Positions 18,590-27,978 of a stretch of DNA of 35,887 bases are shown here, in pieces. Below the pieces are notes generated by a model. That model was not told the origin of the DNA and did no database searches. It saw only the letters and a program-made list of their open reading frames with translations. A program made the position numbers and the translations under genes. Position 1 is the stretch's first letter; every line of letters begins with the position of its first letter. Source of the stretch: Candidatus Desulfolinea nitratireducens (GTDB taxonomy: Bacteria > Chloroflexota > Anaerolineae > Anaerolineales > Villigracilaceae); assembly GCA_014382535.1 (NCBI GenBank), contig JACNJN010000114.1, positions 1 through 35,887 of the forward strand. Direction: 5' to 3'.

Positions 18590-20281
18590 TTATTTATTGC
18601 TCTCTAGCTGAATGATGATATCCGAACCGCCTAAGGCCTGTTCCAGTTCTTCCGCTGTTGCCTGCATGATGCTTTCTACATCCAGCGCTGCACTGATGCG
18701 CGTAGCTCCTTCTGAAATGACGCGCTCTTTTGTAGCTCGCCGTTGGGCATCTTCCAGCAGCCGGGCGTTTTCCAGCGCAATTGTGGCACGCTCTATTGTA
18801 GATTGAATCAAACCAATCTCATCATCCGTCCACTCGCGATTTTTGTCAGCTGATTTAAGTTTAAGGTGACCAATTATTTTTCCGCGGAGGCTCAACGGAA
18901 GGATCTTATTTGCTTCAAATTTGACCTTTGTCTTGATATCTGTTGTGATTGGTTTTGACTCTACACCATCATAGTGGTACCCGGTTATGGTCTGTTCTTG
19001 TGCGTAACTTTTCCAGGCCACACTTGTTTGCTGCGCATAAGCATCCTCGGTGTCCCTTAGTGCAATCTGGGTTTGTTCGAGAAGTCGGGCATTTTGAATG
19101 GCAATAGCTACCTGGTCGGCCAGAGTAGTGAAAACCACCAAATCTTCATCGGAAAAAGCATTCACCTCTGTAGATTGAATATCCAATGCACCTATGTACT
19201 CGGAACCAAGGCGGAGGGGGATTGCTATTTCCGAACGGGTTTCAGGGAGATCCGGGTTGTCGAAGTAGACGGAATCAACCCCAACGTCCAGGGCGATACG
19301 GGGCTGTCCTGTTTTAACGGCGTAGCCCACAATTCCTTCTTTACCAATTTGAAGTTGATGACCCCGATTCAACATTTTCTGACCGCCAACGCTATTAGCC
19401 GCACGCAAAACGGTATTATTATCCTGGGTATCATTTAAGAAAATGCCCACATGGTAATAGCCAAGTTGTTGACTAATGGATTTGGTAGTAGTGGAAAGGA
19501 GATCGTTAATATCCTGCATGTTGGTAAGAGAGCGAGCAATATTTGCTATGGCGGTTAACTGCTCCGCTCGACGAGATATTTGCTTGTTTGAAAGTGCAAG
19601 ATCGTTTGTTCTTTCATTCACGCGTTGTTCAAGATTTCCACTTAAGGATTCTAGTTCCTGATTGATGGTGAGCAACTCTTCTAATCTTATTTTTTCAGTG
19701 TTATCACGATAATTGGCTAACAAGATGAGCACGACACCGATCACGCCAATGATCGCGGTTTGGGCTATAAGATTTTCAGGAAGGGTTATTCCAATAAATT
19801 GGAGGGACAGGAATAATACAATATTTAGCGCTGTTAGAAGAAGCAGTGCCCAGGAGGAAAGAAATGAGCCGGCAACAATCAGACTAAGAGGTACATAACT
19901 TAGGATCAAGGTGGCAATATCCGCCTGGCTTCTCTGGATAAAGATCGTTATATAAGCTGTTGAGCTGAAACTTAGAGAGAAGATGAAAATCGAAACCCGG
20001 AACCATTTTGTTCTGGAAAACCCGTAAGCGAGCAGGCTTGTAATCAGGGCAAAGATAATTTCAGGCGCAAATGCTATTTCATACCCATCACGGATTAAGA
20101 CGACGATACGACCAATTAAGTTTAAAATGAATATTGCAAATAGAAATGTTGCCGCCAGGCGTGCAGAGCGCTGATCGCCAATATCTTTTAGCGCAGAGGA
20201 GGGTGATGCAAGAAAATCCCAAAAAGATCTTTTGGATTTAGGTATATTTGGCTCTGGTATTGGTTTGATTTCAGAATTCAC
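18590..20281 (-). CDS. 6-TM GAF receptor without output domain (receptor 7)
   Basis: The 563-residue protein has a cytoplasmic lead (1-40), six hydrophobic helices (about 43-63, 72-88, 94-115, 122-140, 142-164, 172-190), a coiled coil (about 195-245), GAF (about 255-400, LGYYHVGIFL and RIALDVGVDSVYFDNPDLP) and a half-GAF tail with LPLSLRGKIIG, WTDDEIGLI and LENARLLEDAQRRA. No output domain is present. The start is GTG at 20281 with AGGAG 7 nt upstream. An ATG just upstream (20281-20283) is read in another frame and is followed at once by TGA (ATGTGA), so it cannot start this protein. The sensed ligand is unknown; the membrane bundle is the only input besides the GAF. Confidence 0.87.
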   Translation of the reverse strand: MNSEIKPIPEPNIPKSKRSFWDFLASPSSALKDIGDQRSARLAATFLFAIFILNLIGRIVVLIRDGYEIAFAPEIIFALITSLLAYGFSRTKWFRVSIFIFSLSFSSTAYITIFIQRSQADIATLILSYVPLSLIVAGSFLSSWALLLLTALNIVLFLSLQFIGITLPENLIAQTAIIGVIGVVLILLANYRDNTEKIRLEELLTINQELESLSGNLEQRVNERTNDLALSNKQISRRAEQLTAIANIARSLTNMQDINDLLSTTTKSISQQLGYYHVGIFLNDTQDNNTVLRAANSVGGQKMLNRGHQLQIGKEGIVGYAVKTGQPRIALDVGVDSVYFDNPDLPETRSEIAIPLRLGSEYIGALDIQSTEVNAFSDEDLVVFTTLADQVAIAIQNARLLEQTQIALRDTEDAYAQQTSVAWKSYAQEQTITGYHYDGVESKPITTDIKTKVKFEANKILPLSLRGKIIGHLKLKSADKNREWTDDEIGLIQSTIERATIALENARLLEDAQRRATKERVISEGATRISAALDVESIMQATAEELEQALGGSDIIIQLESNK

Positions 20282-20294
20282 ATTCGTACTCCTG

Positions 20295-22163
20295 TTAATC
20301 CTGGTCGCTTTCCAGCTCTAAAATAATTTCGGTACCGGTAAGATGTCGTCCCAATTCCTGGACAGTGGAGCGCATGATCGCATCAATATTGGTAGTCGCA
20401 CCAATCTTTAAAGAAATTTCGCCAATGGTACGTTCTTGCACAGCGCGTTGTTGCGCTTGATCAAATAGACGTGCGCCTTCCAGGGCGATGCCGATCTGTT
20501 CTGCTAGGGTTTCAGCTAAGAAAAGCTGTTCCTTGGTCCAGGCACCACTTTCTTTTGGCTTGCGAAGCTTGATTCCGCCAATTACTTTGCCACGATTTTT
20601 AACCGGTAAAATAGCTGTGAGCCCGTCGTGCTGGATCATCTGGCCAGTTTTTAGTGCTTGCAAGGTTTCGGGTGACTGTATTTCCTTTATGGAATGGACA
20701 ATATTTGATTCGTCTGAAAGAAATCGGGGAATTATTTGTCTGCGAGAAAGTTCAATCCATGCTTTCTGACTAAGATCGCCATATGCCTTGCGTTCGGCTT
20801 CCAAAGCAATTTCGCTTTTTGCAAACAAATCTGCGTTATTAAGCGCAACCGCAATCTGATCCGCCATCGTTTGCAGCACAGCGATGATATCCCGATTGAA
20901 GGCAGCAGGTTGACTGCTTTGTATGGTCAGCGCACCAAGCACACGTCCACGAGAGCGCAGGGGTAAGGCCCCTTCGGAGCGTGTTTCTGGCAGGAGGGGG
21001 TTTTCAAATCGGACTGCATCTTCTCCAACATCCAGTGCAAAACGAGGTTGGGCATTAGCAATACTCCAACCAATCATGCCGTCACCGACTTTAAGGCGAT
21101 GATTGCGATCCAGCATGGTTTGGCCTGCCTGGCCCGTTCCGGCCTGCAGAACTGCCCATTCGTTTGCCGGATCCGTCAGGAAGAGCCCAACATAATAAAA
21201 ATTGAAACGGATTTGTATAAGCTTAACAACTTCCCTGATCAAGGCATCTGCATCAGTAATGGATGCAACTGCGCGGCTAATTTCAGCCGAAGTTTGAAGA
21301 TATTTGGAGCGTTCTTCCAGAGACAGAGTACGTTCAGCGACTCGCTCTTCCAGGGTATGAACAAAACTGCTGACTTGAGCTGCCATACTATTAAAAGCCA
21401 TTCCAAGTTGGCCAATTTCATCATCACTTCGCACATGAACCTGTCGATCCAATTCTCCTTGTGCCATTATCTGGCTTACTTCCCCAAGTTCCTCCAAGGG
21501 CGTTAGAATAACACGCCGCAAGAATTGATACATTATCAAAAACAGCAATCCGATCGCGGACAGAAGAGATACACCTAACCCCAAAGTAACAGTTTGGGAG
21601 GTCTCCTGAAAATTACTGAGACTAAGGTCTACAATGCTATCTCCAAGCACTTCAAGCCCGGTACCATGACAAGTTTGGCATCTAGGTTCATTGTATAAAG
21701 GGACAACGCTGCGTAACACATCCTGTCCCTCGATTGAAACGATGGACATCACCGGTCGTTCTTCAGGAGGCAGTTGATGGCAACCCCAGCAAGTGGGATC
21801 GGAAGCACCTACCTCGTAAATACCTCTGTCGAGATTTCTTCCTCCCGGGAATCCTGTAGCATACGAAGTCAGAACATATTGATCGTCATATATTGCAATG
21901 CTATCAAACTGACCACCGATATTTTCTCCCAATTTTTCAAGTGTTGTTTGAATATCGTGTTTATGCCCTTCCATCATTGCATCTGACACCAAACTTGAAG
22001 CAATGGAATTCAGGTTCTCTGCCGCTAAAATCTCACGCTTCCAGAGTTCTCCCTGGGCATAGGTGGTGACAGCATAGATGATACCTCCCAGCAATGGCAA
22101 TAGAATCAAAATGATTATTGAGGAGGCTTTAAAGCGAATACTTCGATTACGCCACCAGTTCAT
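20295..22163 (-). CDS. Diheme c-type sensor/HAMP/GAF receptor (receptor 6)
   Basis: With ATG at 22163 the protein has 622 residues. TM1 (about 12-32) and TM2 (about 194-215) enclose an extracytoplasmic sensor with two covalent heme motifs, CWGCH (Cys125-His129) and CQTCH (Cys162-His166). This resembles the c-heme sensors known in bacterial chemoreceptors and kinases that respond to redox state, NO, CO or oxygen. HAMP (215-268), a coiled coil, GAF (about 305-450, FNFYYVGLFL and FENPLLPETRSE) and the half-GAF tail (LPVKNRGKVIGGI, WTKEQLF) follow. ATG at 22163 is preferred to GTG at 22172 because AAGGTG lies 6 nt ahead of the ATG. It directly follows the pentaheme lipoprotein gene, which fits a redox input. 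Confidence 0.9.
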   Translation of the reverse strand: MNWWRNRSIRFKASSIIILILLPLLGGIIYAVTTYAQGELWKREILAAENLNSIASSLVSDAMMEGHKHDIQTTLEKLGENIGGQFDSIAIYDDQYVLTSYATGFPGGRNLDRGIYEVGASDPTCWGCHQLPPEERPVMSIVSIEGQDVLRSVVPLYNEPRCQTCHGTGLEVLGDSIVDLSLSNFQETSQTVTLGLGVSLLSAIGLLFLIMYQFLRRVILTPLEELGEVSQIMAQGELDRQVHVRSDDEIGQLGMAFNSMAAQVSSFVHTLEERVAERTLSLEERSKYLQTSAEISRAVASITDADALIREVVKLIQIRFNFYYVGLFLTDPANEWAVLQAGTGQAGQTMLDRNHRLKVGDGMIGWSIANAQPRFALDVGEDAVRFENPLLPETRSEGALPLRSRGRVLGALTIQSSQPAAFNRDIIAVLQTMADQIAVALNNADLFAKSEIALEAERKAYGDLSQKAWIELSRRQIIPRFLSDESNIVHSIKEIQSPETLQALKTGQMIQHDGLTAILPVKNRGKVIGGIKLRKPKESGAWTKEQLFLAETLAEQIGIALEGARLFDQAQQRAVQERTIGEISLKIGATTNIDAIMRSTVQELGRHLTGTEIILELESDQD

Positions 22164-22223
22164 TGCGAGCACCTTATAATTGTGAATATGTTGATTTGCA
22201 TGCGGGTAATCCTGATTCTTGAT

Positions 22224-23390
22224 TTACGGGCGGGACATCCCGGTAACATCTCCGCCGAGATTATCTATGCTGTCATACAATATTTGTAAGACATAATCGC
22301 TATTGTGGGCATATGCACCTGGATCATGGGTCAGATAGTTATAGTTATATGCAGCTCGTAGCAGACGGGGAGTCCAGGCATTGTACGCGTTATCAGAAAG
22401 ATTCTCTTCCAAATCAATCAGACCATTATTGTTTGTGTCTATGAAATAGTATGGGTGGGTTTCAAGATCATATGCAATCGGGATCCCGACAATTTGCACA
22501 GAATAGGCTTTAATTGTCGAATAAAGAGTTTCCTGAAGGGCACTAATTTCGTAGGCAATTCCTTCAGAAATATCACCGTCACCGTCATAATCGGTAGTAT
22601 CCACACGAATATCCCGGGGGTCAGTTCCTGTAAAAGTATGGCACTCCCCACATGTTTCAAATTTCAGTTCCAGGCTGTGTTGGTTGTGGCAATCAAGACA
22701 AGAAAAGAAATCCTCGCCCCGGTTAAAGCGACCTTTATACGTATTTCCTGCGTATTGGTAGGCCCCTTGTACTTCAGTGCCAAATGGTGTTGCGGCTGAG
22801 GTGGAGTGGCTATTTATGAACTCAAGCTCAGTACTTGGTACATCAAGATCTACAAGCGCTAATTCGGCAATCGCCTTGTCGACAGTTGATGTTGATGCAC
22901 GACCTTGGTGACATAATATGCAGCGGACCTCAGGTCCGAGTAGGCGAAGGGTTGACCCCGAAGGAAATACAACACTTGCCAGATCCTCAAATGCCTCATT
23001 ATGACAAACATAACAGGTAATTGTAGTGCCGGTTTTTGCGGAATTGTCGACCTGATTAATCGTAGTACCGTCAATACCCAGAAAATCTATCAATCCCGGT
23101 CTGCTGTGGCATTTGGCGCAGTCGACAGGAATCTCTTGAGGATCATCTTCATTCCAGTGGGTGAAGGCCTCTGCCTCTGCATCTGCATGAGCAGATGTAA
23201 ACCAAAGATCCTGATAACTCTCTGGCACTGGACAAACCAATGTTTCGCATTCTGGACAGGTAAATGGTTTGGCCGAGGAAGTTGGCACTTCAATTTTTGG
23301 ACTACAAGCATTCAAAACAGTCACTGCTCCAATCATGAAAGCTAAAACGAGCCACGACATATTCTTGTGGGAAGTTCTTTGTACTCCCAT
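22224..23390 (-). CDS. Pentaheme c-type cytochrome lipoprotein with EF-hand loop
   Basis: The 388-residue exported protein has a lipoprotein signal peptide ending in the lipobox LNAC (Cys29). Five CxxCH motifs bind heme c at Cys91, Cys126, Cys157, Cys231 and Cys247. An early CPEC/CP cluster (Cys45, Cys48, Cys53) lacks the histidine. Near the C-terminus DTNNNGLIDLEE (318-329) matches a canonical EF-hand calcium loop, and DYDGDGDISEG (267-277) is a weaker one. The tail with DPGAYAHNSDYVLQ recalls other multiheme cytochromes. It should transfer electrons on the outer face of the membrane. It overlaps the upstream receptor gene by 1 bp (TAATG) and has AGGAG 7 nt ahead of the ATG. It is the only non-receptor gene inside the receptor array. 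Confidence 0.9.
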   Translation of the reverse strand: MGVQRTSHKNMSWLVLAFMIGAVTVLNACSPKIEVPTSSAKPFTCPECETLVCPVPESYQDLWFTSAHADAEAEAFTHWNEDDPQEIPVDCAKCHSRPGLIDFLGIDGTTINQVDNSAKTGTTITCYVCHNEAFEDLASVVFPSGSTLRLLGPEVRCILCHQGRASTSTVDKAIAELALVDLDVPSTELEFINSHSTSAATPFGTEVQGAYQYAGNTYKGRFNRGEDFFSCLDCHNQHSLELKFETCGECHTFTGTDPRDIRVDTTDYDGDGDISEGIAYEISALQETLYSTIKAYSVQIVGIPIAYDLETHPYYFIDTNNNGLIDLEENLSDNAYNAWTPRLLRAAYNYNYLTHDPGAYAHNSDYVLQILYDSIDNLGGDVTGMSRP

Positions 23391-25036
23391 TATTTATCTC
23401 CTATCGCATTGTTGTCTTGTGGATCAGCGCTTACCCAAACTTCTGCTTCAGCTATACCTAGCGCTTTTCGAAGCTCAATTGCGGCAGTTTCAAGTACGCT
23501 TTCAATATCCAGTGTTTCTCGCATACGGGTAGAAGTTTCGCTGATAATCAATTCACGTTCAGCTCGATGTTGTGAAGCCTGGTAAAGCCGTGCGCTGTCC
23601 ATCGCTGATTCCAAACGCGATGCCAAAATTCTCAATAACTCCCTTTCCGAGTTTGTCCACGCACGATCTTTTGGTTTATGGGCGTCGATATATCCAACTA
23701 CCTTGCCACGAATTGTGATCGGTATTTTTTCAGATTCGCGCTGTTTTGCTGAAGGGTCATATGGTTCTGCAGGCACAGAGGTCAAGCCATTTTTATCGCG
23801 AAGATAGGCGCCGAATTTTTGAGATTCGATATATTCTCCCCACGCTTTCTGCGTAATTTCTCCATAGGCACGGCGCTCTGCCTCTAACGCGCTCTCCTGT
23901 TTTGCGAATAACTCAGCATTCTCAATCAACAGGGCAGTCTGGTCTGCAAGAATCTGTAAAATTGAAACCCTACCATCGCCAAATGCCTCAGATTTTTCAC
24001 TTTGAATAAGGAGGGCACCCATTACATCGCTCCTCCCTCGTAATGGAATTGCAGCATACGAATTGGTTCCCAGCAATGCTGTTTTCAATCCCCTGTCAGT
24101 ATCAATGTTGGAATATGCCTGCCCCTCGATAATAGCCAACCCTACAATATCCTCGTTTATGGGAAGAACAAAACTGTCTGGGGGATAAGCTTGCTCATTC
24201 CATCCATTGCTGGATGCCAGTCGAAGATCTCTATTTGCATCAAAGAGAAAAACAGCGGCACTATTTAGCATAAAGTCTTCTCGGAGAAGATGAGTTATTT
24301 CATTCAATATGTCTTGAGGAGTGACCAGGGCTGCAAGTTTCCGGCTTATCTTTGCTGATGCCTCCAGGGCATTGGATCGTCGCTCAAGAGCATTGTGCTG
24401 GGTTTCAAGAAGATGACTCTGCTCCGCAGCTCTGCCAGCAAGCATTGATCTATCCTCAATTGTTTTATTCAGGTTGACCAATAATACGCCTATTGAGAGG
24501 ATAATAGTGAAGGTAACTATAACAAGTGTTACTGTTGTCCCACCCCAAATCGAAATAGAAAATTGTTCCAATTCTGGTACAGGGATAGCTGAAGATATAA
24601 AGAGATACCCGGTAATTGCCCATATCAAAGTAATGGCAATTGTAAAAGCCAATCCAGCACGTCGGCCGAGGAAGATAGCAGCTAAAACGGCTGATAAAAT
24701 CAACCAAATCCGCCCATCGCCAATCGCAGCTCTTTCAAATGAGCTCAAAAGGCCAATCGACAGTACTATTAAAGTAAAGCTATACGCCCGATATTTTATT
24801 GGCACACGTGTGAAAAAGGCCGTAGCCATGACCCATATATATGCAGCAGTATAGCTTAGAAAGAAAACTGGAGTTAAGTTTTTATAAGCTAAAGCAATAC
24901 CAACAAAATATGCAATCGTACCGAGAATTGCGACCGTTCTAATAACGGTGGCAAATACCGTTGCGCGCCAGGCCTCGAGTACATTCTCTTCATGATTGGT
25001 TTTTGGGACGCCTGGGGTGGGGGAAGGAGAAATCAT
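23390..25036 (-). CDS. 6-TM receptor with divergent GAF, no output domain (receptor 5)
   Basis: The 548-residue protein has about six hydrophobic helices between 28 and 190, with an ERAAIGDGRIWL segment between helices. A coiled coil (190-230) and a GAF (about 240-385) follow. This GAF is the most divergent of the set. It has FMLNSAAVFLF in place of FGYYHxGIFL, and the aspartate-rich FDNPDLPxTRSE segment is absent (LLGTNSYAAIPL at that place), so it probably binds a different ligand or none. The half-GAF tail is typical: IPITIRGKVVGYI, WTNSERELL, MDSARLYQASQHRAE. No output domain is seen. Its ATG overlaps the upstream stop as ATGA, with AGGAG 5 nt ahead. It overlaps the cytochrome gene by 1 bp. 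Confidence 0.87.
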   Translation of the reverse strand: MISPSPTPGVPKTNHEENVLEAWRATVFATVIRTVAILGTIAYFVGIALAYKNLTPVFFLSYTAAYIWVMATAFFTRVPIKYRAYSFTLIVLSIGLLSSFERAAIGDGRIWLILSAVLAAIFLGRRAGLAFTIAITLIWAITGYLFISSAIPVPELEQFSISIWGGTTVTLVIVTFTIILSIGVLLVNLNKTIEDRSMLAGRAAEQSHLLETQHNALERRSNALEASAKISRKLAALVTPQDILNEITHLLREDFMLNSAAVFLFDANRDLRLASSNGWNEQAYPPDSFVLPINEDIVGLAIIEGQAYSNIDTDRGLKTALLGTNSYAAIPLRGRSDVMGALLIQSEKSEAFGDGRVSILQILADQTALLIENAELFAKQESALEAERRAYGEITQKAWGEYIESQKFGAYLRDKNGLTSVPAEPYDPSAKQRESEKIPITIRGKVVGYIDAHKPKDRAWTNSERELLRILASRLESAMDSARLYQASQHRAERELIISETSTRMRETLDIESVLETAAIELRKALGIAEAEVWVSADPQDNNAIGDK

Positions 25037-27975
25037 ACTGTCTCCTCTCTTTCTTCATCATCAGCTAAAAGGTGGATCGTCACATGGTCTAAATCCAGCA
25101 ATTTATATAATTCGTCCGCGGCCAATCGGATTACTGATTCAACATTCATCGTTTCTTGCATTCGACTCGCAATTTCACCAACCACGCGTTCTCGATCGGC
25201 TTGCTGCCTTGTTTCGTCAAAGAGTCTCGCGCTATCCATTGCCTGGCTAAGTTCTGTTGTTAGCGTTTCTGCCAAGTCCAAATCTTTCTGATCCCACGAT
25301 CTTGCGTCATCTGGTTTAGAAAGTCGAATGGTACCTATAGATTTTCCACGAACTGTGATTGGAATATTCGCTGTTCGCTTGTTTTCTTCCAAAGTTGATT
25401 GACTTTCTAAATAATTTTGATCAGCCTTTTCTTCCAGAGGAAATATACTGCCATCGCTGGCGCTTCGAAAACCGAAATTTTTCCCTTGTCGAATGAGTTC
25501 CTGCCATCCAAGATGACTCTGCTCTCCATAGGCCCTGCGAACATTAGCGAGTGCAATTCGACTTTCTTCAAAGAGATGAGCGTTTTCAATGGAAATCGCA
25601 ATTTGATCTGCTAATACTTGTAATGTAACCATATCCGCTTCCCCAAAGGCTTCCCCTTCCTGACTCTGGATGTCAAGGGCACCGAGAATTTTTCCTCCAG
25701 CGATTAGAGGAAGCGCCAATTCGGAGCGCGTATGTGGAAGATCAGGGTTATTGAAGAAAACGGCATCCTGCCCAACATCGAGGGAGATACGGGATTTCCC
25801 GGTCGCTGTGACATGGCCGACAATCCCCTCCTCGCCAACCTTTAGTTTATGGGACCTGGCGAGCATCCTTAATCCGCCTAAGCTATGGGCAGCCTTGAGC
25901 ACTGCATATTTGCCGTGGACATCGATCAGGAAGATGGCGGCATGATAAAAACCAAATTGTTGACTGATCAACTCAGTTGCCTGTGAAAGGAGTTTGTCAA
26001 GATCACGCAATGAAGCAGCAGCATGTCCAACGGCGCTTGCCGCACGTAGCTGTTCCGCTCGACGCTCAAGAGCCTGTGTGCGCTCTGCGACCCGATCTTC
26101 AAGTGTTGTAATCAGGGAATTTAGCTGCCCTGTCATCATATTGAAGGATTTCCCCAGTGCCCCGATTTCATCTTCTGAGTTGATTATTGCACGTGCGCTG
26201 AGATCTCCCTGGGCAACTCTATTTGCAGTTTCGGCCAGCCTTAATACGGGCCTTGTAAGATATTGACTTCCACTAAATGCCAAAAGTGATGCGCCAATTG
26301 CGGTTGCAATGGCTATCAATGTGCTTATATCGTTTTGCCTTTGAATAGGGGCGTTAATGGATTCGATGTCTTGAGAGACAATTACAATCCAGGGCAGCGA
26401 AGCTTCCTCGATTTCCACAGATGCTATTAAATCCAGAGGCACCTCTGTCTCGGAATCTCTTGGGAAAGCCTGCGCTTCAAAAACAGGAGAAATTAAGCGA
26501 TTTCGTAAGCCTTTATCTAGACCTGGAACATCCAAAGAGAGTTGAGCTGTACTTCCCACGGGAAGAAAGTGATTCATTTGCAATGGCGTAATAATATTTG
26601 TTGTAAGGGGTGTTGCCGACTTAAAATTTAGCTCCGGATTTTTTCCGTTTGAGAGTAATAAATAAACTGAGGACGGATCTTCCGGGTCAATATTATTTAC
26701 CTCTTCCTCAGTAAGAAGAGCTATAAAAAATTCTCCTATATCTTCTCCCTCTGTTTCCATATAATTGTTGATCTCTTGCTGCAAAATATATGGGTGATAT
26801 TCAGCTCGAAGAACTCCGACCACTATGCCGCTTTTTAATTTGATAGGTGCGCTAAAGTAAATAGAATATTCACTTGAGGAAAGGATTGTAGAGAATTCAC
26901 TCAAGGTTCTTGTCCTAATTATATTAGAAACAAATGGTAAATTTGTATTTAGGGGTTGAATGAAATAGTCTGTTTCGTGCTCGTCGTTTCCAATGTTTTC
27001 CAAGGTTGTATCAAGGATGTTTTTTCCTGAGATGTCTAATATTGCATACGATCCAACCGCAAGCATATTTTTTTGCCTGAATGATCGCAAGCTTTCAAGA
27101 GCTTGATCTTCTAACCTTTCTTTATTTTCCTGGCCACCAATAGTAGTTAGACTGGAAAGATATTCGATAATAGCGGGGGACTGAGCCTCAGCTCGTAATT
27201 CACGTTTATTGGTCAGGATCAGGTTCTCAATGCCCTGACCAACAAAAGCTGCTTTAACTTGCAAGATTTTATTCTGACGCGAGCCTAGTGAGCTTCGTAG
27301 GGATATTGAGCCTGTAATGGCCAAAATAATAATGGGAATAAGAACAACAATAACCATGGCTATAATTATTTTTGAGGATAAAAGCAGGAAGCGATGCTGT
27401 GTTAAAAGAAAGAGCACGAAAAAACCTATCAGAAGAATAGCAACGAAGATAATTGTTCTCGCTAGAGGTTCAACAATTTCTGTCATTTGACGATATGAAG
27501 GTAAATAACGCGTTACAAGAAGATCAAAGATGTAGTAGAAAGAGCCTGAAACAAAACCTAAACTCAGCACCCGCCCAAAGGAATCGGGTTTTAATGTCAG
27601 CAAGCCTATGATCGGGATTAGGGTAAATGCAATGATTGCAAAAATCAGCCCAAGATCGGCAGTGAAAGCATTGCGTAAGGCCATTGTGAGAATAAAAGAA
27701 TTGAGCAATAACCAAATCCCTTTATCCTTTTGGCCCTGCCAGATCATTCGTGCGGAAAAGATGGACATGATAAAAAGGGTTAAAACCGAGATTGTGTCTC
27801 CAACTGAAATAAGGGTTCTAGTTGATAGGCTAATCCGGACTGAAATAACCAGATTGGCAAATACCGCTATCATGAATATGATAGCAACTAAAAACGCATT
27901 GCGCGCTTCTCGACTAATCGATGATCCTGCTATTGAATCGGGGATTGAGTTCTGATTTGTTATGGGCGTTTCCAT
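25033..27975 (-). CDS. 7-TM/dCache-like/HAMP/GAF receptor without output domain (receptor 4)
   Basis: The 980-residue protein has a polytopic N-terminus with about six to seven helices (about 27-48, 62-80, 87-104, 108-128, 135-153, 172-191, 201-222). A large extracytoplasmic Cache-like domain (about 225-550) is followed by another TM (about 553-573), HAMP (about 573-628), a coiled coil, GAF (about 655-800, FGFYHAAIFL with His678, FNNPDLPHTRSE) and the half-GAF tail (IPITVRGKSIGTI, WDQKDLDLA, MDSARLFDETRQQAD). Two membrane-linked sensing modules therefore lie in one chain. The ATG has GAGGA 7 nt upstream and begins 3 bp after the stop of the previous gene. The next gene overlaps by 4 bp. No enzymatic output domain is present. 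Confidence 0.88.
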   Translation of the reverse strand: METPITNQNSIPDSIAGSSISREARNAFLVAIIFMIAVFANLVISVRISLSTRTLISVGDTISVLTLFIMSIFSARMIWQGQKDKGIWLLLNSFILTMALRNAFTADLGLIFAIIAFTLIPIIGLLTLKPDSFGRVLSLGFVSGSFYYIFDLLVTRYLPSYRQMTEIVEPLARTIIFVAILLIGFFVLFLLTQHRFLLLSSKIIIAMVIVVLIPIIILAITGSISLRSSLGSRQNKILQVKAAFVGQGIENLILTNKRELRAEAQSPAIIEYLSSLTTIGGQENKERLEDQALESLRSFRQKNMLAVGSYAILDISGKNILDTTLENIGNDEHETDYFIQPLNTNLPFVSNIIRTRTLSEFSTILSSSEYSIYFSAPIKLKSGIVVGVLRAEYHPYILQQEINNYMETEGEDIGEFFIALLTEEEVNNIDPEDPSSVYLLLSNGKNPELNFKSATPLTTNIITPLQMNHFLPVGSTAQLSLDVPGLDKGLRNRLISPVFEAQAFPRDSETEVPLDLIASVEIEEASLPWIVIVSQDIESINAPIQRQNDISTLIAIATAIGASLLAFSGSQYLTRPVLRLAETANRVAQGDLSARAIINSEDEIGALGKSFNMMTGQLNSLITTLEDRVAERTQALERRAEQLRAASAVGHAAASLRDLDKLLSQATELISQQFGFYHAAIFLIDVHGKYAVLKAAHSLGGLRMLARSHKLKVGEEGIVGHVTATGKSRISLDVGQDAVFFNNPDLPHTRSELALPLIAGGKILGALDIQSQEGEAFGEADMVTLQVLADQIAISIENAHLFEESRIALANVRRAYGEQSHLGWQELIRQGKNFGFRSASDGSIFPLEEKADQNYLESQSTLEENKRTANIPITVRGKSIGTIRLSKPDDARSWDQKDLDLAETLTTELSQAMDSARLFDETRQQADRERVVGEIASRMQETMNVESVIRLAADELYKLLDLDHVTIHLLADDEEREETV

Positions 27976-27978
27976 TGC

